The notes below the pieces were generated by a model. That model was not told where the DNA came from, did not search any database, and saw only the letters and a program-made list of their open reading frames with translations. 64,000 bases of DNA from Hydrogenoanaerobacterium saccharovorans (lineage in GTDB: Bacteria; Bacillota; Clostridia; Oscillospirales; Ruminococcaceae). The DNA lies in assembly GCF_016901815.1 (NCBI RefSeq), contig NZ_JACSNR010000003.1, positions 62,001 through 126,000 of the forward strand, in the 5' to 3' direction. The translations under genes were made by a program, and so were the position numbers. Positions 6,230-12,203 of the stretch are shown piece by piece; position 1 is the first letter of the stretch, and every line of letters begins with the position of its first letter.

Positions 6230-7453
6230 TTAGGCCTTGTAGACTTCGCCGCCCTTCATAACGAAGCAGCAGCGGGTCATGGCAGTGATGTCCTCCATGG
6301 GATCGCCGTCAAAGGCAACCACATCAGCAAACTTGCCGGCCTCGATGGAACCGATGTCGTCCCACTTGCGCATGAGCTGGCTGGCGGTCTTGGTGGCAGC
6401 GGTGATCGCCTGAGCCGGGGTCATGCCGTTTTCACACATGAGCTGGAACTCATAGGTCTGCTTGCCGTGGAAGTTGAAGGGAGTACCCGAGTCAGTACCA
6501 AAGGCGATCGGGATATTCTCCTCCAGGCAGCGGCGGAAGTTATGGCAGGCACGGTCATAAACCTGCTTGGCCTTGGCAATCATCCAGTCGGGAGAACCGA
6601 TCTCCTTGCCCTTGGTGATGATGCGCTCGGCAGCGATCAGGGTGGGAACCAGGGTGGTGCCATGCTCCTTCATCAGCTCGATGCCCTCTTCGTCCATAAG
6701 CATGCCGTGCTCCACCGAAGTAACACCGGCACGGATGGCATCCTTGATGCCGCTGGTGCCATGGGCATGGGTGGCAATGGTCATGCCGTACATCTTGGCA
6801 GTATCGCAGATGGCCTTCATCTCCTCGAAGCTCATCTGCTGGGCGCCTACGGTAGTACCCAGGCTCATAACGCCGCCGGTGGACATGTACTTGATGAAAT
6901 CCGCGCCGTGCTTGATGTTGTAACGCACAGCCTTCATCATCTCAGCCGGGCCGTCGGCAGCATAGCCGCTCATGAAGGCATCGGCTTCGATGTAGGGGTT
7001 GTAATGGCTGTCCGCATGACCGCCGGTGGACGAAATGGCACAGCCGCTGACCATCATACGGGGGCCGGGGATCTCGCCGCGGTCAACCGCATTGCGGATG
7101 GCCACATCCAGGAAGCCATGGTCGCCGCAGGCACGGATGGCAGTAAAACCAGCCATCAGATCGCTCTTTACATTGTTGACGGCACGCAGGGTGGCATCAC
7201 CCGAGGTCTGGTAGGGAGCAGTACCCATGGAGCTGCCCTCGCCGTTGGAAGCCAGATGCATATGGCAGTCGCAGAGGCCGGGAGTGACAAACTTGCCGGT
7301 GAGATCGATGACCTCACAGCCGTCAAACTTGGCTTCGGCAGCGGGCAGGACCGCTTCAATGCGTTCGCCGTCGGTATAGATCACAACATTTTCCCGGACA
7401 GTGCCGGTGGTGGAGTCAAACATCTTGGAGCACTTGATTGCTTTTTTAGCCAT
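6230..7453 (-). CDS. Metal-dependent amidohydrolase (imidazolonepropionase / Xaa-Pro or Xaa-Arg dipeptidase-like), copy 1
   Basis: A 407-residue amidohydrolase-superfamily enzyme: H64-x-H66 (PGLCDCHMHL) at the first barrel strand, a lysine in GADFIKYMSTGGV that is the likely carboxylated metal bridge, THAHG and EHG histidine ligands, and the late aspartate in FGTDSG. Relatives hydrolyse cyclic amides or dipeptides with C-terminal Pro, Arg or Lys; substrate is not readable here. No signal peptide. It is the downstream member of a tandem pair with 7531-8775; the first 57 residues are nearly identical in both. AGGAAAGGG precedes the ATG. The last codon and stop abut the CCAGGCTCAGCCTGG repeat. 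Confidence 0.88.
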   Translation of the reverse strand: MAKKAIKCSKMFDSTTGTVRENVVIYTDGERIEAVLPAAEAKFDGCEVIDLTGKFVTPGLCDCHMHLASNGEGSSMGTAPYQTSGDATLRAVNNVKSDLMAGFTAIRACGDHGFLDVAIRNAVDRGEIPGPRMMVSGCAISSTGGHADSHYNPYIEADAFMSGYAADGPAEMMKAVRYNIKHGADFIKYMSTGGVMSLGTTVGAQQMSFEEMKAICDTAKMYGMTIATHAHGTSGIKDAIRAGVTSVEHGMLMDEEGIELMKEHGTTLVPTLIAAERIITKGKEIGSPDWMIAKAKQVYDRACHNFRRCLEENIPIAFGTDSGTPFNFHGKQTYEFQLMCENGMTPAQAITAATKTASQLMRKWDDIGSIEAGKFADVVAFDGDPMEDITAMTRCCFVMKGGEVYKA

Positions 7454-7530
7454 GGTGGATTACCCTTTCCTTTCTATCTCAAAAAGCGGGAACTTGCCGC
7501 TCTGGTTGTATCTCTTCCAAAAAACCGGTC

Positions 7531-8775
7531 TTACTTGACGCAGGGCTGACCGTCCTTCTTGTAAACCTCGCCGCCCTTCATAACAAAGGTGCAGCGGGTC
7601 ATGGCGGTGATGTCCTCCATGGGATCTCCGTCAAAGGCTGCGATGTCGGCATACTTTCCGGCTTCGATGGAACCGATGTCTGCCGACTTGCGCATCAGCT
7701 CACTGCCGGTCTTGGTGGCAGCGGTGAGAGCCTCAGCCGGGGTCATGCCGTACCGGCACATCAGCTCAAATTCATAGGCCTGCTTGCCATGGAAGTTGAA
7801 GGGAGTACCCGAGTCGGTACCGAAGGCAATCGGGATCTTCTCCTCATTGCAGCGCTTGAATACGCCGGTGGCATGGGAGAATACGGTGTTGGCCTTGGCA
7901 ATGGCCCAGTCGGGAGTACCGATTTCCTTGCCCTTGACTACAATGCGTTCGGCGGCGATGAGGGTGGGTACCAGGGTGGTGCCGTATTCCTTCATCAGCT
8001 CGATGCCTTCCTCGTCCATCATCATGCCGTGTTCTACCGAGGTAACACCGGCACGGATGGCGTCCTTGATGCCGCTGGTGCCATGGGCATGGGTGGCAAT
8101 GGTCATGCCATAGAGCTTGGCGGTATCACAGATGGCCTTCATCTCCTCGAAGCTCATCTGCTGGGCGCCTACGGTAGTACCCAGGCTCATAACGCCGCCG
8201 GTGGACATGTACTTGATCATATCAACGCCATGCTTGATGTTGTAGCGCACAGCCTTGACCAGTTCGTCCGGGCCATCGCCGATGGCAGGAGCGGTGTTCA
8301 TCTCATCGTTGAGATAGGGGCTGTAATGGTCGTCCGCATGACCGCCGGTGGTGGAGATCGCCGCACCCGAAGTCATCAGACGGGGGCCCCAGTGTTCGCC
8401 GCGGTTGATGGCGTCACGGACAGCCTCATCCGCAAAACCGTTGCCGCCTACTACACGCAGGGAGGTAAAACCAGCCATCAGATCGAGATGCGCTGTCTTG
8501 AGGCTCTTGAGAGTCCAGTCCGCGATGGTTTCATAGGGCTTGGTGACAGCGGGATTGGCTTCGCCGTTCATCGAAAGATGTACATGGCAGTCGCACAGGC
8601 CGGGAGTGACAAACTGACCGGTGAGATCAATGACCTCATAGCCATCAAATTTTGCTTCCGCGGCGGGCAGAACGGCTTCAATTCGTTCGCCGTCGGTGAA
8701 GATGACTACATTTTCCCGGACGGTGCCGGTGGTGGAGTCGAACATTTTCGAGCATTTGATCGCTTTCTTTGCCAT
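7531..8775 (-). CDS. Metal-dependent amidohydrolase, copy 2 (tandem paralogue)
   Basis: A 414-residue paralogue of the next gene downstream, with the same HxH (CDCHVHL), IKYMSTGGV lysine, THAHG, EHG and FGTDSG motifs. Differences cluster in residues about 68-160 and 275-300, the segments that in this superfamily often shape the substrate pocket, so the two may handle different substrates. A seven-residue C-terminal tail (DGQPCVK) is unique. ATG at 8775 follows GGAAAGGAAG. Transcription could come from the promoter at 9314-9342 only if the hairpin at 8832-8877 is read through. Confidence 0.88.
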   Translation of the reverse strand: MAKKAIKCSKMFDSTTGTVRENVVIFTDGERIEAVLPAAEAKFDGYEVIDLTGQFVTPGLCDCHVHLSMNGEANPAVTKPYETIADWTLKSLKTAHLDLMAGFTSLRVVGGNGFADEAVRDAINRGEHWGPRLMTSGAAISTTGGHADDHYSPYLNDEMNTAPAIGDGPDELVKAVRYNIKHGVDMIKYMSTGGVMSLGTTVGAQQMSFEEMKAICDTAKLYGMTIATHAHGTSGIKDAIRAGVTSVEHGMMMDEEGIELMKEYGTTLVPTLIAAERIVVKGKEIGTPDWAIAKANTVFSHATGVFKRCNEEKIPIAFGTDSGTPFNFHGKQAYEFELMCRYGMTPAEALTAATKTGSELMRKSADIGSIEAGKYADIAAFDGDPMEDITAMTRCTFVMKGGEVYKKDGQPCVK

Positions 8776-9109
8776 AGTAATACAGACTTCCTTTCCCTGG
8801 TTCCGATGAATCGGCACATAAATTTCTGATTAAAAAAAGAGGCCCAGCCGGCAGGTTTTTCTGCCAGATGGTCCTCTGATTTCCGGATATGGGTTTGACG
8901 AGAGCCCCGGTTCTGAACTGAAACCGGACTTTGGGGATTGCTGCGATGCGGGTAAAGCAATAAAAAACAGCTGCCTGACGGGAGTGTGAGGTACTTTCCC
9001 CATGGGAAAGAGACCTCCGGAACATCTCCGTGAAGCTGCTGCCGCGGTAGTTTCATAGAATAATCGGAGCTGTCCGCCCATCGAACCGGGGGGGACAGAC
9101 GGTATGGCT
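8776..9109 (-). other. Long structured untranslated stretch between small ORF and amidohydrolase 2
   Basis: No gene seen. Read on the minus strand it holds a hairpin GAGGT…TTTCCC/GGGAAA…ACCTC (8988-9017) and a terminator next to the amidohydrolase start. It may be an attenuating leader or just a terminated small transcript. I do not recognise a riboswitch class. Confidence 0.4.
8832..8877 (-). terminator. Terminator or attenuator before the amidohydrolase pair
   Basis: AGAGGACC…GGCAG with CTGCC…GGCCTCT followed by seven Ts on the minus strand, about 55 bases before the start of amidohydrolase 2. Confidence 0.75.
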
Positions 9110-9226
9110 TTACCGGCAACCTTCGTCAGAGAACCTATTCAGTTTGGGACAGCTTCTCACTCGTAGAGCCAGCCCTGTGACGACGACGATAATGTCAGTA
9201 ATGCCGCTAATGTCGCTGACGCTCAT
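9110..9226 (-). CDS. Small 38-residue ORF with strong translation and transcription signals
   Basis: ATG at 9226 with a strong AGGAGGTGGACAGC Shine-Dalgarno and a consensus promoter (9314-9342). The peptide begins MSVSDISGITDIIVVVTGLAL, a short hydrophobic segment, and continues with a polar, basic and Cys-containing tail (RSCPKLNRFSDEGCR). It could be a leader peptide, a small membrane peptide or another toxin-like peptide; nothing decides. It is unrelated in sequence to the 20-residue peptides. Too short for standard gene callers. Confidence 0.45.
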   Translation of the reverse strand: MSVSDISGITDIIVVVTGLALRVRSCPKLNRFSDEGCR

Positions 9227-9313
9227 GCTGTCCACCTCCTGAAAATGGGTTCTCCCGGCTAAAGACGGTTGTGTTTTTCCGCTTTATCAAGTTAAGCCGT
9301 GAAGTTTGGTTTT

Positions 9314-9342
9314 ATTATCCGCCTATTCCGGACATTTGTCAA
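9314..9342 (-). promoter_or_regulatory. Strong promoter of the 38-residue ORF
   Basis: TTGACA (9337-9342), 17-bp spacer, GATAAT (9314-9319) on the minus strand in AT-rich DNA. Confidence 0.7.
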
Positions 9343-9444
9343 TACAGATTTTCGGATTTGTGGGATTTTATACAATTTATGTAAATTCACCGGGCTATTT
9401 GTGAATAACTTCCGTCAATTTACTAAGTGAACTTCTGCGAAAAT

Positions 9445-9531
9445 AAAAAAGCAGCCGCCCATCTCCCAGAAAATAGCAGCTGCTTTTTTGTAACTAACCG
9501 GGGACAACCATCACCGGCAGCGCCCCTCTTA
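9445..9531 (-). ncRNA. Orphan antisense RNA relic, locus 4
   Basis: Minus-strand GGGCGCTGCCGGTGATGGTTGTCCCC differs from the locus 1-3 antisense 5' end at a few positions. The hairpin GCAGCTGC/GGCGGCTGC with T-run ends it at 9445. The peptide that should lie to the left is gone: ATAAAAAAGCAG replaces the usual ATAAAAAAGTAA and no coding sequence precedes it. Confidence 0.5.
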
Positions 9532-9537
9532 ATGCCC

Positions 9538-9567
9538 ATGATGCACCCCGGGGCAGGTTTCTGTCAA
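9538..9567 (-). promoter_or_regulatory. Degenerate promoter of the orphan antisense RNA
   Basis: TTGACA (9562-9567) is kept, 18-bp spacing is kept, but the -10 is CATCAT (9538-9543). The -35 overlaps the stop codon of RHH gene 2. Confidence 0.55.
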
Positions 9568-9746
9568 CGATCGGAATCCTGCTGATTTTGGACTTCCTCC
9601 ACCGCCGCCCGCACCGCAGCCACCACAAAGGCGGAAAAGGTGGATTCTTTCCCCCGGATCAGCTCCTCCACCTGGGCAATGAGTGTATTGGGAAAGCGGA
9701 TATTCTTGTTGGTAGTGGGCGGTACAGACGGGATCTGAAACGCCAT
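9564..9746 (-). CDS. Ribbon-helix-helix DNA-binding protein 2
   Basis: A 60-residue protein: NKNIRFP strand, NTLIAQVEELIRGK helix 1, TFSAFVVAAVRAAVEEV helix 2, then a polar tail. AAGGAGGAATCAGC fixes the ATG at 9746. It is divergent from peptide locus 3 across 210 bases that contain a perfect 24-bp palindrome, the best operator candidate in the window. By family it is an autorepressor or an antitoxin-type regulator; whether it regulates the peptide promoter is inference from position. Confidence 0.78.
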   Translation of the reverse strand: MAFQIPSVPPTTNKNIRFPNTLIAQVEELIRGKESTFSAFVVAAVRAAVEEVQNQQDSDR

Positions 9747-9779
9747 GCTGATTCCTCCTTGCGGTATTTCTTCCCTGCC

Positions 9780-9785
9780 AGTATA
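9780..9785 (-). promoter_or_regulatory. -10 element of RHH gene 2
   Basis: TATACT on the minus strand; the -35 position falls inside the edge of the palindrome at 9805-9828 and has no good hexamer. Confidence 0.4.
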
Positions 9786-9804
9786 GCCCAGTGAAAATAA
9801 AAAG

Positions 9805-9828
9805 TCTGCACTGCATTTGCAGTGCAGA
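9805..9828. promoter_or_regulatory. Perfect 24-bp palindrome, candidate RHH operator
   Basis: TCTGCACTGCA, two bases, TGCAGTGCAGA. It lies 4 bases before the -35 of the peptide-3 promoter and upstream of the RHH-2 -10, so a bound protein would touch both promoters. Loci 1 and 2 lack it. Confidence 0.65.
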
Positions 9829-9832
9829 GCGG

Positions 9833-9861
9833 TTGCGCCATAAGGAATTTTCTGGTACAAT
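9833..9861 (+). promoter_or_regulatory. Promoter of toxin-like peptide, locus 3
   Basis: TTGCGC (9833-9838), 17-bp spacer, TACAAT (9856-9861). Transcript start near 9868, directly before GCGTTGCC and CGGTTATCCCC. Confidence 0.65.
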
Positions 9862-9956
9862 GCAGACAAGGCGTTGCCATACGGTCGGCGGTTATCCCCT
9901 TTCACAACTGAAGGGGTGATGCTTTTTTGCCCCTTCGAACAGAGGGGGTGGATACT

Positions 9957-10019
9957 ATGGAGTACATAGCTTTGATTCTTATCATTGTGTTATACACCAT
10001 TGTAGAAATAAAAAAGTAA
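9957..10019 (+). CDS. 20-residue hydrophobic peptide, type I toxin-like, locus 3
   Basis: ATG-started 20-residue peptide, hydrophobic core IALILIIVLYTIV and C-terminal basic KK; coding bases identical to locus 2. The leader has AAGGGG (9911-9916) and CCCCTT (9930-9935) that can pair; the same CCCCTT can alternatively pair with the GGGGG of the ribosome site at 9943-9948. Mutually exclusive hairpins could therefore open or close translation. This is the most complete copy: both promoters, leader, peptide, shared terminator. Toxicity is inferred from design, not from homology. Confidence 0.62.
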   Translation: MEYIALILIIVLYTIVEIKK

Positions 10020-10053
10020 CCGCCCATCCCTCGCAAAGATAGCGGTTACTTTT
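10009..10053. terminator. Bidirectional terminator, locus 3
   Basis: AAAAAAGTAACCGC / GCGGTTACTTTT stem shared by the peptide mRNA and the antisense RNA. Confidence 0.85.
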
Positions 10054-10097
10054 CGCAACTTTTAGGGGGATAACCGTCACCGGCAACGCCCCTCTTT
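10010..10097 (-). ncRNA. Antisense RNA (antitoxin-like), locus 3
   Basis: Predicted 88-nt RNA beginning GGGGCGTTGCCGGTGACGG; GGGG/CCCC and CCG/CGG can form a 5' hairpin. The 3' part pairs with the end of the peptide mRNA. Confidence 0.6.
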
Positions 10098-10103
10098 ATG
10101 TTT

Positions 10104-10133
10104 ATTATACACCCCGGAGCGGATTTATGTCAA
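10104..10133 (-). promoter_or_regulatory. Promoter of antisense RNA, locus 3
   Basis: TTGACA (10128-10133), 18-bp spacer, TATAAT (10104-10109). Confidence 0.75.
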
Positions 10134-10156
10134 CGCCCAGGGCCTTTCCACAAACC

Positions 10157-10281
10157 AAAAGCGGCAGGAAATCCTGCCGCTTTTTTTGCATAGAGAGACG
10201 CTAAGCCGGAGAGAATTTCTGAATCCGTGCCGCCTGCGGCACACCGAAACTCTTCGTTTTTCTCTATTCCCTTTTCACTTG
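10157..10281 (-). repeat. Dispersed composite repeat A, minus orientation
   Basis: Hairpin GCGGCAGGA/TCCTGCCGC (10157-10187), then GTGCCGCCTGCGGCAC palindrome, CCGAAACTCTTC, and a CTATTCCCTTTTCACTT tail ending 3 bases before the stop of the nucleosidase gene. The hairpin can terminate that gene. Confidence 0.75.
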
Positions 10282-10284
10282 CCG

Positions 10285-10977
10285 TTAAGCAGGCAGGCGC
10301 TTGAGGGTTTCGAGCAGCACAGTGCCGGCAATCTCAGCGGCAATGGCCTCATTCTCCTTGTAGGTGTTGGTAGCCTCATCATCGGCATTGTCCGAGATGC
10401 TGCGGATATTGGCAATCGGCACACCATAGATCCTGGCGATCTGTGCCATAGCCTGGGCTTCCATATCGATGCAGGCTGCATCCGGGAAGGGCGAAAGCAG
10501 CTTTTCCTTGAGCATGGAATCGGTGATGAACATATCGCCGGTGATGGTCGGACGCACTACATACTTCCAGCTGCGGTCGGTGATGGATTCACAGGCAGCC
10601 TTGGCAGCTTCGATGACCTCGGGGTCATACTCATAGTTGGATACAAAGGGGAAGTACCGTCCCATAATGGAGGGGCCTACATCATAGGTGGTGGAGCTTA
10701 CGCCGATCACCACATCACCCACATGGACATCGGGCTGAATACCGCCCGCTACACCCACATTGATCACCTTGTCCACAGCGAACTTGTCGATGAGCAGCTG
10801 TGCGGTATGTCCGGCATTGACCTTGCCTACACCGCAGGTCACCAGAACGATCTGACGGCCCTCATAGCTGCCCTCATAGAAGTGAATCTCATGGAGGACA
10901 GTTTCCTTCTCAATGGTCATATTCTGCTTGATCTTTTCGATCTCCACCGGCATGGCGCCGATAATTCCGTAACGCAT
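10285..10977 (-). CDS. mtnN: 5'-methylthioadenosine/S-adenosylhomocysteine nucleosidase
   Basis: A 230-residue purine/uridine phosphorylase-superfamily protein: IIGAMPVEIEKI opening, VTCGVGKVNAGHTAQLL, NVGVAGGIQPDVHVGDVV, DMEAQAMAQIA (substrate ribose binding) and IRSISDNADDEA with the catalytic aspartate. It cleaves MTA and SAH to adenine plus the thioribose, recycling methyl-cycle by-products in the cytoplasm. Length fits (about 230). Start at 10977 (MRYGIIGAM) has AAAGGAC upstream. Monocistronic with its own promoter; the neighbouring FliB-like gene is divergent. Confidence 0.95.
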   Translation of the reverse strand: MRYGIIGAMPVEIEKIKQNMTIEKETVLHEIHFYEGSYEGRQIVLVTCGVGKVNAGHTAQLLIDKFAVDKVINVGVAGGIQPDVHVGDVVIGVSSTTYDVGPSIMGRYFPFVSNYEYDPEVIEAAKAACESITDRSWKYVVRPTITGDMFITDSMLKEKLLSPFPDAACIDMEAQAMAQIARIYGVPIANIRSISDNADDEATNTYKENEAIAAEIAGTVLLETLKRLPA

Positions 10978-11014
10978 ACGCACAGTCCTTTCTGTCAATC
11001 AGTTGTATATATTC

Positions 11015-11044
11015 AGTATACCCCATAAAAGACCTCCGGCGCAA
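11015..11044 (-). promoter_or_regulatory. Promoter of mtnN
   Basis: TTGCGC (11039-11044), 18-bp spacer, TATACT (11015-11020). Confidence 0.6.
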
Positions 11045-11147
11045 GTATTCCCCGGACGGAAATTTCCCGGGAAAAGCCTCTCCCCGCCGCTTCCTTCCCG
11101 TGATAGAATAGGAGTGGATATTTTACCAGTAAGGGAGATTCTGCGCT

Positions 11148-12200
11148 ATGAAACATCTTGCCCCTGCCTATTATGGAGCGTTCACCTGTCTGGCGGACCG
11201 CTGCCGGGATAACTGCTGTATCGGCTGGGAAATCGGCATCGATCCGGACACTGCCGCCTTCTATGACAGCTTCCCCGGCGAAACCGGCGACTGGCTGCGC
11301 AGCGGCATCACTCCGCCGGGAACTGACCGCTGTTTCCTGCCCGATGCCGGGGGACGCTGCCGGTTCCTCAATGAAAAAAACCTCTGTACTGCCTATCTCC
11401 GGGTGGGGGAACAGGCCATGGCGGAGATCTGCCGGGAACACCCCCGCTTCCACAACTGGTACGCCGATGTGCTGGAAACCGGCCTGGGGCTCTGCTGTGA
11501 GGAAACAGCCCGGCTGATCCTCACCACCCCGGGGCCGTTTACCCTGACCGGACTCCCCGACTGCCCGGACGAAGCCGAGGAGCCCGACCCCTTCCTCACA
11601 GTACTCCGGACGGTGCGGAAGATGGTGTTCCGATTTCTGGAGGACCCGGCGCTTCCCCTTGCCGAACGGCTCCGGCGGCTCACCGGCCTGGGCTGGACAC
11701 TGCAGCATCACCTTGCCGACCCCGCCGGACTGCCGGCGCTCTGCCGGGAAACCCTCGCAAAGCCCGCTGCCCTCTCCCCCCTCACCGAAGCGGACGGACG
11801 GGAACTGCTCACCGCCGCCCGGGAACTGGAACGGCTCTCGGACGAATGGGAGGCACTTCTCACCCTTGGGGAATCCACCCCGTCCGCCTTCCTGTCCCCC
11901 AGCGCCGGCCCGGAGGAGGAAGCGGAACTTTCACGCATCGGGGTGTATCTCATCTACCGGTACTTCCTGCCCCTGGCACTGGACGGCGACCTCTGCTCTC
12001 CCCTCTGCTTCCCCGAAGCGGCTCTGCGGCTGATCCGGGGGCTCTGGCAGCGCGGCGGCGCAGTCCAGCCCACCGAGCGGCAGCGCATTGCCCAGCTCTT
12101 TTCCAAGGAGATCGAATACAGTGAAGAAAACCGGGAGGAGTTCTGTCAGGCAGCGCTGAGCTGGTGTGCCCGGCAGAGCCGTCCCCATCAGGAGGTATGA
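11148..12200 (+). CDS. FliB-family protein (flagellin lysine-N-methylase-like), Cys-rich
   Basis: A 350-residue protein that opens APAYYGAFTCLADRCRDNCCIGWEIGID, with C14, C19, C23 and C24 followed by GGRCRFLNEKNLCTAYL and GLGLCCEE: the cysteine pattern of the FliB family, which methylates flagellin lysines in Salmonella and probably binds a metal or Fe-S cluster. No flagellar gene is visible anywhere in the window, so the target here is open. AAGGGAG (11131-11137) precedes the ATG. It ends 3 bases before the SNF2 helicase start, so the two are almost certainly co-transcribed and translationally coupled. Confidence 0.8.
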   Translation: MKHLAPAYYGAFTCLADRCRDNCCIGWEIGIDPDTAAFYDSFPGETGDWLRSGITPPGTDRCFLPDAGGRCRFLNEKNLCTAYLRVGEQAMAEICREHPRFHNWYADVLETGLGLCCEETARLILTTPGPFTLTGLPDCPDEAEEPDPFLTVLRTVRKMVFRFLEDPALPLAERLRRLTGLGWTLQHHLADPAGLPALCRETLAKPAALSPLTEADGRELLTAARELERLSDEWEALLTLGESTPSAFLSPSAGPEEEAELSRIGVYLIYRYFLPLALDGDLCSPLCFPEAALRLIRGLWQRGGAVQPTERQRIAQLFSKEIEYSEENREEFCQAALSWCARQSRPHQEV

Positions 12201-12203
12201 CCC

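Noticed and set aside
9040-9060. ACTACCGCGG on the minus strand as a T-box motif before the amidohydrolases
   Set aside because: It lacks the TGGN part that pairs with the tRNA end and no specifier stem is visible; the leader layout with a translated 38-residue ORF does not fit a T-box.
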